Below, piece by piece: positions 57,248 through 64,000 of a stretch of DNA of 64,000 bases. Source of the DNA: an uncultured Eubacteriales bacterium (GTDB taxonomy: Bacteria; Bacillota; Clostridia; Christensenellales; Aristaeellaceae). The position numbers and the translations under genes are program-made. The stretch spans positions 1-64,000 of the forward strand of contig OMZY01000018.1 of assembly GCA_900315675.1 (NCBI GenBank), given 5' to 3'. The notes beneath the pieces are model-generated. The model worked only from the letters and a program-made list of their open reading frames with translations. It did not search any database and was not told the DNA's origin. How positions within the stretch are numbered: position 1 is the first letter of the stretch; every line of letters starts with the position of its first letter.

Positions 57248-58304
57248 GTACTTCTTCGATTAATTCCAATACTCTTTTTGTTCCGTCCGCAGGAGGAGCG
57301 TTTCTCAGCGCTTCCGTCAGCGCATCCCTTTCCGCCCAGGTTTCGCGGATTTCCTGCACCATGGTTTCGGGCGTCATGTTTTCCTGCAGGAGGACGCGGC
57401 ACAGGCCGCGCTTTTCCAGGCTCTTTGCGTTCAGGATCTGGTCGCCGCGGCTGGCGCCCTTGGGGTAGGGGATCAGCAGCATCGGCCGGCCCAGGGCCTG
57501 GAACTCGCACAGGGCGTTGGCGCCGGCCCGGCTGAGCACCAGATCAGTGCAGGCCAGTACGTCCGGCAGGTCCGCGTCCAGGAATTCAATCTGTTTATAT
57601 CCGGGCGTGCCTTCCAGTTCCGCGTCCAGGTTGCCCTTGCCGCAGATATGGGCGATATCAAAGTGGGGGGTCAGTTCAGGCAGAGCCTTGCGCAGGCAGG
57701 CGTTCACGCTCTGGGCGCCGGAGGAGCCGCCCATCATCAGCAGCACGGGCTTCTGTCCGTCAAAGCCCAGCAGGGACAGCCCTTTTTCGCGGCTGCCGGT
57801 AAACAGCTCCGGTCGCAGGGGCGTGCCGGTCATTTCCGCTTTGCTGCCCAGGGCTTCCGCGCATTCCGGGAAGGTGGTGGCAAACCGGGAGGCGAAGGGC
57901 TTGCACAGCTTGTTGGCCAGGCCGGGAGTCAGGTCGCTTTCATGGCAGAGCACCGGAATCCGGTGTAGCCAGGCGCCGAAGACCACCGGTACCGCGACGA
58001 AGCCGCCCTTGGAGAACACCACGTCCGGTTTGATTTTGCCCATCAGCCGGGCGGACTGGAAGGCGCCTGCGATCACCCGGAAGGGATCGGTAAAGTTCTT
58101 CCAGTCGTGATAACGGCGGAGTTTGCCGCTCTTCACCGCGTGATAGGTCACCCCTTCCACGGCGCGCATCTTCGGCGCTTCCATTCCGTTCTCCGTACCG
58201 ATATAGTGGATTTCGTACCCGGCTTCCTTCAACCTGGGAATCAGCGCCAGGTGAGGAGTCACATGGCCCAGGGTTCCGCCGCCGGTCAAAACGATTTTCT
58301 TCAA
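57234..58304 (-). CDS. murG: UDP-GlcNAc:lipid I N-acetylglucosaminyltransferase
   Basis: 356 residues, complete GT28 enzyme. Signature G loops: GGGTLGHVTPHLAL (1), KGGFVAVPVVFGAW (2) and GGSSGAQSVN (3), plus the UDP-GlcNAc site RAGANALCEFQALGRPMLLI. It makes lipid II at the inner face of the membrane. GGGTLGH instead of the common GGGTGGH is a minor variant. Start TTG 58304 is used (GGGGTG upstream; no ATG nearby). It lies alone rather than in the usual mur/fts cluster, perhaps a second, monocistronic copy. Confidence 0.9.
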   Translation of the reverse strand: MKKIVLTGGGTLGHVTPHLALIPRLKEAGYEIHYIGTENGMEAPKMRAVEGVTYHAVKSGKLRRYHDWKNFTDPFRVIAGAFQSARLMGKIKPDVVFSKGGFVAVPVVFGAWLHRIPVLCHESDLTPGLANKLCKPFASRFATTFPECAEALGSKAEMTGTPLRPELFTGSREKGLSLLGFDGQKPVLLMMGGSSGAQSVNACLRKALPELTPHFDIAHICGKGNLDAELEGTPGYKQIEFLDADLPDVLACTDLVLSRAGANALCEFQALGRPMLLIPYPKGASRGDQILNAKSLEKRGLCRVLLQENMTPETMVQEIRETWAERDALTEALRNAPPADGTKRVLELIEEVQKKG

Positions 58305-58322
58305 AAAAACACCCCAAACAAT

Positions 58323-58393
58323 ATTTGGAATTCTGAATCTGGAATTCAGGATTCCAAATTAATTCATAATTCACAATTCATAATTCATAATTA
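58323..58393. repeat. Long mixed heptamer array
   Basis: AATTCTG AATCTGG AATTCAG GATTCCA AATTAAT ... AATTCAC AATTCAT AATTCAT AATT, the longest array in the window, upstream of murG. The remaining bases to 58503 show nothing recognised. Confidence 0.7.
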
Positions 58394-58503
58394 TATAATG
58401 TGAATTCCATATGGGAATAAAGCAATTATATATCATTCAGCTATTTGAAGCAAATTTCTCACCGCTGTCAACTTTCCTCCAGGCGATGGTTGAAAGTATA
58501 TAT

Positions 58504-58576
58504 CATTGTGCATTATGCATTGTGCATTGTTCATTTTCCAAAAATCAGCAGGCCGGGAGGCCTGCTTGATTTTTGG
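58504..58576. repeat. Heptamer array and 17-bp hairpin before lacI
   Basis: CATTGTG CATTATG CATTGTG CATTGTT units, then CCAAAAATCAGCAGGCC-GGGA-GGCCTGC-T-TGATTTTTGG (58538-58576). Could be a terminator for readthrough from upstream. Confidence 0.65.
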
Positions 58577-58623
58577 AAGGTTGTATGGCATGATATCGAC
58601 AAACGACAACCGGAGATGGAAGC

Positions 58624-59652
58624 ATGGAGAAGAAGAATATCACGATTTATGATATTGCCAGGGAAGCTCAGGTCAGTCCGGCCACTGTATCCCGGATCCT
58701 GACCGGGACTACCTCCGTGCGCGAAGAAAAACGCAAAAGGGTGATGGAAGTCATCCGGAAGCACGACTTCCATCCGAATGCCTATGCCCGGGCCCTGACG
58801 GAGAACCGGAGCCGGACCATCGCCATGATCGTGGCGCACAGCGACAACTCCTATTACAGCAGCGTGTTCGCCGCCTGCGAAAGCGAAGCCCACAAGCGGG
58901 GCTATGTGACCATGCTGATGGATACCTCCTCCCGGCCGGAGAAAGAGGTTTCCGCTCTGAACCGCATCCGGGAGCTCCGCCCTGAGGCGGTTATCCTCTG
59001 CGGCGGCCGCATTGACCTGGAAAAGCAGGACCCGGCCTTTACCCACCTGCTCCGGCAGACGCTGGGCTATACCCGGATTGTGGTGGGCGCCCGCAGCCCC
59101 ATGCCGGAAATCCCGGGAATCTTTGTGGATCACCGGGCTTCCGTGGAGATTGCCGTCCGCTACCTGGCGGGACTGGGACACCGGGAGATCGGGTTTGTCT
59201 ATGCGGGAAGCGAATACTACGGTACGGTGGAGCGGCTGGACTGTTTCCGCCGGGTGATGGGGGAACTGGGCCTGCCGGTGGAAGAGGAGATGCTGATCGG
59301 CGTCTCGGACTATACCGTGAAGGCAGGCCTGGAGGGCGTGGAAACCCTGCTGAAGCTGAAAAAGCGGCCCACCGCCCTGCTGGGCATGAACGACCTGGTC
59401 AGCGCGGGCATCCTGCAGGGCCTGCTGGCCGCCGGGTTGCACGTGCCGAAGGATATTTCCCTCCTGGGTTTTGACGACACCTTTGTAACCGGCATTACCA
59501 CCCCGCAGCTCACCTCCGTGGGGTACGACTACCAGGCCTTCGGCACTGCCCTGGTGCAGGCGGCGCTGGATCCGGAGAACCCCTGGCAGCCTGAAAAACG
59601 GATTCCGGTTTTCATCACGGAGAGGGAATCCTGCGCGGCACCGCTAAAATAA
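58624..59652 (+). CDS. LacI-family regulator of the third importer
   Basis: 342 residues: N-terminal HTH (ITIYDIAREAQVSPATVSRI) with hinge helix (NAYARALTENRSR), and a periplasmic-binding-type effector domain (VGARSPMPEIPGIFVDH, SLLGFDDT). It should repress until a sugar binds. Directly downstream, two perfect TGAAACCGGTTTCA sites lie in the leader of the importer, which is the obvious target. The gene has its own upstream hairpin region. ATG 58624 follows GGAG about 9 bases before. Confidence 0.93.
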   Translation: MEKKNITIYDIAREAQVSPATVSRILTGTTSVREEKRKRVMEVIRKHDFHPNAYARALTENRSRTIAMIVAHSDNSYYSSVFAACESEAHKRGYVTMLMDTSSRPEKEVSALNRIRELRPEAVILCGGRIDLEKQDPAFTHLLRQTLGYTRIVVGARSPMPEIPGIFVDHRASVEIAVRYLAGLGHREIGFVYAGSEYYGTVERLDCFRRVMGELGLPVEEEMLIGVSDYTVKAGLEGVETLLKLKKRPTALLGMNDLVSAGILQGLLAAGLHVPKDISLLGFDDTFVTGITTPQLTSVGYDYQAFGTALVQAALDPENPWQPEKRIPVFITERESCAAPLK

Positions 59653-59693
59653 AAGCCAAAACTTGTATAATCTGGTAAAAAAGTATAAAGATC

Positions 59694-59722
59694 TTGCAAT
59701 GCCATGACACATTTGTTATAAT
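59694..59722 (+). promoter_or_regulatory. Promoter of the LacI-controlled importer
   Basis: TTGCAA (59694-59699), 17 bases, TATAAT (59717-59722), with a TGT extension in front of the -10. Confidence 0.8.
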
Positions 59723-59800
59723 AATTCCAGACAAAGAAGATCCAAATTTGATTTTGCTTAAGGAATGAAAGGGTTTCCGGGTTTTTTACGACAGGAGGAT

Positions 59801-59844
59801 TGAAACCGGTTTCATTTTTTCTCAGAGATTTGAAACCGGTTTCA
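59801..59844. promoter_or_regulatory. Twin LacI-type operators
   Basis: TGAAACCGGTTTCA occurs perfectly at 59801-59814 and 59831-59844, 30 bases apart centre to centre (about three helix turns), 70-120 bases after the transcription start. Palindrome with central CG is typical for LacI/CcpA-family proteins. Confidence 0.85.
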
Positions 59845-59898
59845 GAATTCCGGAAAGTACATGTTTCTGTCAGGACCGAGAGAGAAGGAGTGAGTCAC

Positions 59899-60852
59899 TT
59901 GCAGAAAGCTGCGCAGCAGAAGGTGATCAATTACCGCAAACCTTCCGTGGGCCGCACACTGAAGCAGAACAGGACGCTGATCTTTATGTGCATACCGGCG
60001 ATCCTGTTCTTCTTCGTCTTTTCCTACCTGCCCATGCCGGGCGCCTATATCGCGTTCACCAACTTCCAGTACAACAAAGGCATTTTCGCCAGTCCCTTCG
60101 TTGGCCTGAAGAACTTCCAGTTTCTCTTTATCTCCGGCCAGCTGGGACTGCTGCTGAAGAATACAGTGCTGTACAACCTGGCTTTCATCATCCTGGGAAA
60201 CATCCTGCAGCTGGCTTTCGCCATCATGCTGAATGAAGTGGCCTGCAAGGGTTACAAGAAGACGGCCCAGAGCATCATGTTCCTGCCATACTTCATTTCA
60301 GACGTTCTGGTGTCCCTGCTGGTTTATAACCTGATCAATTACGACTTTGGCTTCATCTCCCACCTGGTGCGGAACCTGGGCGGTACCATGCCGAAGGTTT
60401 ACCAGAACCCGGGGGCCTGGCCCTTCATCATCGTGCTGGTTCATCTGTGGAAGTCCACCGGTTACGGCACGGTGGTCTACTTCGCCGCCATCACCGGCAT
60501 GGATTCTTCCATGATGGAAGCGGCGCAGATTGACGGCGCCAACGCCTGGCAGCGGATCCGCTACATTACGCTGCCCACCCTGAAGCCCACGGTCATTATC
60601 CTGTTCCTTTTCGCCATCGGCGGCATCCTGAAGGGCAACTTCGGACTGTTCTACAACCTGGTCGGCAACAACTCCATGCTGTTTAAGACCACGGACATCA
60701 TTGAGACCTATGTGTACCGGTCCATGATGAACAGCTTCAACTTCTCCCAGAGCAGCGCCGTCGGCCTGTTCCAGAGTGTGGTCGGATTCTTTATCGTGCT
60801 GGGGGCCAATGCCTTCGTGAAGCACCTGGATCCGGATTACGCCCTGTTCTGA
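59899..60852 (+). CDS. Sugar ABC permease, LplB-type
   Basis: 317 residues from TTG 59899, which follows AGAGAAGGAG by 8 bases. Longer in-frame starts (59800, 59890) translate the operators or the ribosome binding site and are rejected. Membrane segments start LIFMCIPAILFFFVFSYLP; EAA loop EAAQIDGANAWQRIRYITLP. Pairs with the next permease; the substrate is a plant or host oligosaccharide, judging from the family 2 glycosidase downstream. Confidence 0.9.
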   Translation: MQKAAQQKVINYRKPSVGRTLKQNRTLIFMCIPAILFFFVFSYLPMPGAYIAFTNFQYNKGIFASPFVGLKNFQFLFISGQLGLLLKNTVLYNLAFIILGNILQLAFAIMLNEVACKGYKKTAQSIMFLPYFISDVLVSLLVYNLINYDFGFISHLVRNLGGTMPKVYQNPGAWPFIIVLVHLWKSTGYGTVVYFAAITGMDSSMMEAAQIDGANAWQRIRYITLPTLKPTVIILFLFAIGGILKGNFGLFYNLVGNNSMLFKTTDIIETYVYRSMMNSFNFSQSSAVGLFQSVVGFFIVLGANAFVKHLDPDYALF

Positions 60853-60873
60853 GCGGAAAGGAGGAAGGGAAAA

Positions 60874-61803
60874 ATGACTGAAAAGATCCGCGCCGAGCAC
60901 CTGATGCATACGACCCATATCCGCAAGGATAAGAGCCAGATCGTCATCAATGTGCTGACCTATATCCTGGTGACCATTTTCTGCGTCATGTGCATCCTGC
61001 CATTCTGGATGATCATCGCGTCCTCCTTCGCCACAGAGGACAGCATCCGCCGGTCCGGCTTCACCCTGTGGCCTTCGGAATTCACCACCTTCTCCTATGA
61101 ACTGCTTTTCCGCAGCCCGGACCAGATGATCGGCGCCTATATCGTGACCATCGGCCTGACGGTCGTGGGAACCCTGATCGGCCTGTTCATTATTGCCATG
61201 ACAGGCTACGCCCTGCAGCGGAGGGACTTCCCCTACCGGAACGGGATCATGTTCTATATCTACTTCACCTCCCTGTTCTCCGCCGGCCTGGTGCCTTTCT
61301 ACCTGCTGATGGTTCAGTACCTGAACCTGCGGGACAGCTACTTCGCGATCCTGCTGCCCCTGCTGATGAGCTCCTGGCTGATCGTACTGATGAAGAACTT
61401 CGTGAAGGCCATTCCCCATGAGATCACCGAATCCGGCAAGATCGACGGGGCAGGGGACTTCCGGATTTTCTACAGCCTGATCCTGCCGAACCTGAAGCCG
61501 GCCCTGGCCACCATCGGCCTGTTCCTGGCCCTGAGCTACTGGAACGAGTGGTATTACAGCTCCCTGTTCCTGACCACCAAGGTGGAATACCGGCCCCTGC
61601 AGTATCACCTGTATAACGTGATCAACAAGGTGGCCAGCCTGAAGAACTCCGTGGCCGGCTCCAACGTGGTCATTACCGACCTGCCCGGCGAAACCCTGAA
61701 GATGGCCACCGCCGTGGTTGCCACCGGCCCCATCATCCTGCTGTACCCCTTCGTGCAGAAGTACTTCGTTGCCGGCTTGACAGTGGGCGCAGTGAAGGGA
61801 TAA
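60874..61803 (+). CDS. Sugar ABC permease, YtcP/LplC-type
   Basis: 309 residues, six membrane segments (VLTYILVTIFCVMCILPFW first). EAA-type loop ESGKIDGAGDFRIFYSLILP. C-terminus LTVGAVKG. GGAAAGGAGGAAGGG precedes ATG 60874. The stop is part of a 13-bp imperfect palindrome with GAA apex. Confidence 0.92.
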   Translation: MTEKIRAEHLMHTTHIRKDKSQIVINVLTYILVTIFCVMCILPFWMIIASSFATEDSIRRSGFTLWPSEFTTFSYELLFRSPDQMIGAYIVTIGLTVVGTLIGLFIIAMTGYALQRRDFPYRNGIMFYIYFTSLFSAGLVPFYLLMVQYLNLRDSYFAILLPLLMSSWLIVLMKNFVKAIPHEITESGKIDGAGDFRIFYSLILPNLKPALATIGLFLALSYWNEWYYSSLFLTTKVEYRPLQYHLYNVINKVASLKNSVAGSNVVITDLPGETLKMATAVVATGPIILLYPFVQKYFVAGLTVGAVKG

Positions 61804-61859
61804 ATCGCGAAGCGCTTTATCCCTCCAAATTCACAATTCATAATTCATAATTCATAATG
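61796..61859 (+). repeat. Stop-codon palindrome and heptamer array
   Basis: AGGGATAAA-T-CGC-GAA-GCG-C-TTTATCCCT (61796-61824, one mismatch) contains the permease stop. Four bases later AATTCAC AATTCAT AATTCAT AATTCAT AATG (61829-61859). Confidence 0.85.
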
Positions 61860-61949
61860 AAAGTTACTGAAACCGCCGGAACTGCTCATTATGAGACATG
61901 GATTAGGAAACAGGGATTGTGAACGGAACACCAGTTGGTATCACGGTCA

Positions 61950-61992
61950 ACAAATTATGAATTATGAATTATGAATTATGAATTATGAATTG
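61950..61992. repeat. Heptamer array inside the importer operon
   Basis: Six ATTATGA/ATTGATC units before the binding-protein gene; the most uniform array in the window. Confidence 0.8.
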
Positions 61993-62046
61993 ATCTCGGA
62001 TTTACGCCCGGATGGGCTGAATCATATTTAGTAAGGAGGACATCCC

Positions 62047-63573
62047 ATGAAAAAACTGATTGCGGTTTTCCTGACACTGGCCATGCTGCTCAGCATCGTG
62101 CCGGTCCTGGCCGAAAGTGCCATCGACACGTCCGAACACGTGAAGATCGTGTACCTGGTGACCGGCGACAAGCCCACCAACCGGACCGATGAAGTGCTGG
62201 CGAAGATCAACGAGCTGCTGACCGAAAAGATCAACGCGGAGCTGGAGTTCCGCTGGATCGAATGGACCGACTGGCAGACCCAGTACAACCTGGCCCTGGC
62301 CACCCAGAGCGGCGACATCGACCTGATCGGTACCGCCACCGACTGGCTGGACGCCTGGCCCAACAGCCAGAAGGGCGCTTTCCTGCCCCTGACGGAAGAC
62401 ATGCTGAAGACCTACGCCCCCAAGACCTGGGAGAGCGTGTCCGAAGCGCACTGGAACCTGTGCAAGTACAACGGCGACATCTACCTCATGCCCGAAGACA
62501 ACTACGCGCAGTGGACCAACCACGGCTTCATGTACCGCGGCGACTGGGCCAAGGAAGCCGGACTTGAAAACGGCGTGCATTCCTGGGAAGACCTGGGCGT
62601 GTACTTCAAGTACATCAAGGAAAACAAGGATGGCGTGATCCCGTGGGACGCCAACGGTAACGGATCTTCCTACAGCCCCCAGATGGCCGGCGGCTGGCAG
62701 ACCTCCCATACCGGCAACATCGCCATTGAAGGCTTCCCGGTAGCCATCTTCTACGGCGAAAGCAAGGACAACCCCTACACCCTGAGCCGCTACTATGTGG
62801 AAGGCGACGAACTGGTGAACTTCGCCAAGACCATGAAGGAATGGGCCGACGCCGGTTACTGGCGCGCAGACGTGCTGAACTACACCGGTGACGTGGTTGC
62901 CGAAATGGAAGAAGGCAAGACCGGCGCCCATCAGCACCACACCCAGACCTGGACCAGCGAGCGGACCGCCATGGAACGGAAGCAGCCCGGTTCCGACCTC
63001 GGCTTCTTCTGGTTCGGTGAGGAAGCTTCCAACCTGATCTCCCTGAACATCACCCACGGCGCCATGGCTGTGGCGGCCCAGAGCAAGAATCCGGAACGCG
63101 CCCTGATGGTCTATGACCTCATGCGGAACGATCCCGAAATCTATCACCTCATGCAGTACGGCTTCGAAGGCGATATGTACACCGTGGATGAGAACGGCCT
63201 GTTCTCCCGTCCCGATGGCTTCGAAGACTCCGTGGACGGCGTCTCCTTCAACTTCTGGTGGGGCCGCAACGACAACCTGGAGTACCGCAACGCGCAGCTC
63301 GACTGGGACGCCATCCAGAAGATGTATGACGCCTATGACGCGGTCAAGATCGACTATCCCTACGGACAGTACATCTATGACAACTCCATGGTGGGCGTCT
63401 TCATGGACAACCTGAGCAATGTGTACAACACCTATATGCCCCGTATCGTCTTCGGTATGAACGATGATCCGGAAGCGCTGGTGGCTGAGTTCCGTCAGGC
63501 TCTGCAGGATGCCGGCATCGAAATGGTGATGTCCGAGATCCAGGGCCAGCTGGACGCTGTTTACGCCAAGTAA
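62047..63573 (+). CDS. Sugar ABC transporter substrate-binding protein
   Basis: 508 residues. Signal peptide MKKLIAVFLTLAMLLSIVPV, cut near VLA-ESA, without lipobox. The mature part resembles DUF3502-type binding proteins of LplA-like systems, with many Trp/Tyr residues (RWIEWTDWQTQYN, FNFWWGRNDN) for sugar stacking. It completes the LacI-controlled importer and is separated from the family 2 glycosidase by a terminator. AAGGAGGAC precedes ATG 62047. Confidence 0.9.
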   Translation: MKKLIAVFLTLAMLLSIVPVLAESAIDTSEHVKIVYLVTGDKPTNRTDEVLAKINELLTEKINAELEFRWIEWTDWQTQYNLALATQSGDIDLIGTATDWLDAWPNSQKGAFLPLTEDMLKTYAPKTWESVSEAHWNLCKYNGDIYLMPEDNYAQWTNHGFMYRGDWAKEAGLENGVHSWEDLGVYFKYIKENKDGVIPWDANGNGSSYSPQMAGGWQTSHTGNIAIEGFPVAIFYGESKDNPYTLSRYYVEGDELVNFAKTMKEWADAGYWRADVLNYTGDVVAEMEEGKTGAHQHHTQTWTSERTAMERKQPGSDLGFFWFGEEASNLISLNITHGAMAVAAQSKNPERALMVYDLMRNDPEIYHLMQYGFEGDMYTVDENGLFSRPDGFEDSVDGVSFNFWWGRNDNLEYRNAQLDWDAIQKMYDAYDAVKIDYPYGQYIYDNSMVGVFMDNLSNVYNTYMPRIVFGMNDDPEALVAEFRQALQDAGIEMVMSEIQGQLDAVYAK

Positions 63574-63585
63574 TTTCCTGACTTC

Positions 63586-63632
63586 GGGGGCTGTCCGCGG
63601 TGTGCACTCCGCCGGGGCCAGCCCCCTTTTTA
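63586..63632 (+). terminator. Terminator between binding protein and glycosidase
   Basis: GGGGGCTG...CAGCCCCC stem with a long, itself GC-rich loop, then TTTTT. Probably partial, letting some transcription reach the glycosidase gene. Confidence 0.7.
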
Positions 63633-63692
63633 TGCCCGAAGTGCCGCGCGTGAGCGGCAGGGGGCGACAATCCTTTCAAAGGAGAGACGCGT

Positions 63693-64000
63693 ATGAGAAA
63701 AAGCATCTGCCTGAATGACGGCTGGCGGTTCCATCTCGGGGACGCTGCCGATGCGTACTATATGGGTTATGACGACCGGGGCTGGCGGCAGGTGACCGTT
63801 CCCCATGACTGGGCGGTGGAGCATCCTTTTGATCCCTGCTGGGCCAGCGGCACGGGCTATCTTCCCGGCGGCGTCGGCTGGTACCGGGGGCATTTCTGCC
63901 TGGACGGGGAGGACGCCGCCCGCAGGGTCCGCGTCACCTTTGAGGGCGTCTACAAGCGCGCCCGGGTCTGGATCAACAGCAATTACCTCGGGCAGCATGC
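63693..64000 (+). CDS. Glycoside hydrolase family 2, N-terminal part
   Basis: The first 102 codons of a gene cut by the window edge. LNDGWRFHLGD, VTVPHDWAVEHPF, GGVGWYRGHF and VWINSNYLGQH are the jelly-roll sugar-binding domain of family 2 glycosidases (beta-galactosidase, beta-glucuronidase, beta-mannosidase); which one cannot be told without the catalytic domain. No signal peptide: a cytoplasmic enzyme acting on the sugar brought in by the preceding importer. AAAGGAGA precedes ATG 63693. Confidence 0.85.
   Translation, partial: MRKSICLNDGWRFHLGDAADAYYMGYDDRGWRQVTVPHDWAVEHPFDPCWASGTGYLPGGVGWYRGHFCLDGEDAARRVRVTFEGVYKRARVWINSNYLGQH

Noticed and set aside
61950-61992. Heptamer arrays as CRISPR
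   Set aside because: Units are 7 bases with no spacers, and no cas genes are present.
1-64000. tRNA or rRNA genes
   Set aside because: No cloverleaf ends, T-loop GGTTCGA-type boxes in the right context, or rRNA landmarks were seen by eye; a tRNA scan would settle it.

Overview
The window looks like chromosome from an anaerobic, GC-rich gut or rumen member of the Clostridia (Bacillota). Supporting signs are a full-length pyruvate:ferredoxin oxidoreductase, a reverse-rubrerythrin oxygen-defence operon, strong AGGAGG ribosome binding sites, sigma-A promoters, and many carbohydrate ABC importers without a local ATPase. Family-level placement is inference only; no rRNA, tRNA, phage, CRISPR array or classical insertion sequence was seen.

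Layout. 1-7 kb: a left-truncated protein, a secreted beta-propeller-like gene broken by one base, XRE and ArsR regulators, a secreted protein with two flavinylation motifs facing an extracellular thioredoxin, and an MFS transporter. 7-10.5 kb: a MerR/TipAS regulator diverging from a rubredoxin / ferredoxin-rubrerythrin operon, then glutathione peroxidase. 10.5-17.5 kb: AzlCD, a short-chain dehydrogenase / glyoxalase-fold / aldo-keto reductase operon, an ACT protein, a two-gene chromate transporter, and MarR with a flavin reductase. 17.4-27 kb: three polysaccharide deacetylases, serine acetyltransferase, a GIY-YIG gene inside inverted repeats, EamA, a dehydrogenase, an inactive-looking M15 protein and ArgS. 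27-43 kb: NifJ, an Lgt-like protein, a phosphodiester glycosidase-like protein, RsmA, dUTPase, an acetyltransferase-ManA fusion, HflX, an ECF sigma factor with an extra domain, a GGDEF/EAL protein and O-acetylhomoserine sulfhydrylase. 43-64 kb: three sugar ABC importers with AraC and LacI regulators, a beta-helix protein, an esterase, an SH3 wall protein, MurG, and the start of a family 2 glycosidase.

How genes work together. The right third is a plant-glycan oligosaccharide programme: each importer has a secreted binding protein and two permeases, with terminators behind the binding-protein genes, and must borrow an ATPase encoded elsewhere. The LacI importer has two perfect 14-bp operators in its leader. 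The left part deals with redox stress: both promoters between the MerR regulator and the rubrerythrin operon have the 19-bp spacer typical of MerR control.

The most unusual feature is non-coding. Intergenic spaces carry arrays of variable 7-nt units (CATAATT, CACAATT, CATAATG, CATTCTT and relatives). At eleven gene ends the stop codon lies inside a gene-specific palindrome whose far arm leads into such an array or into hairpins joined by the same heptamer. A second candidate is a duplicated leader (49972-50379) whose hairpins differ by compensatory changes, as expected of a structured RNA. A third is the GIY-YIG gene bounded by inverted repeats whose gene-free relatives occur elsewhere in the window.
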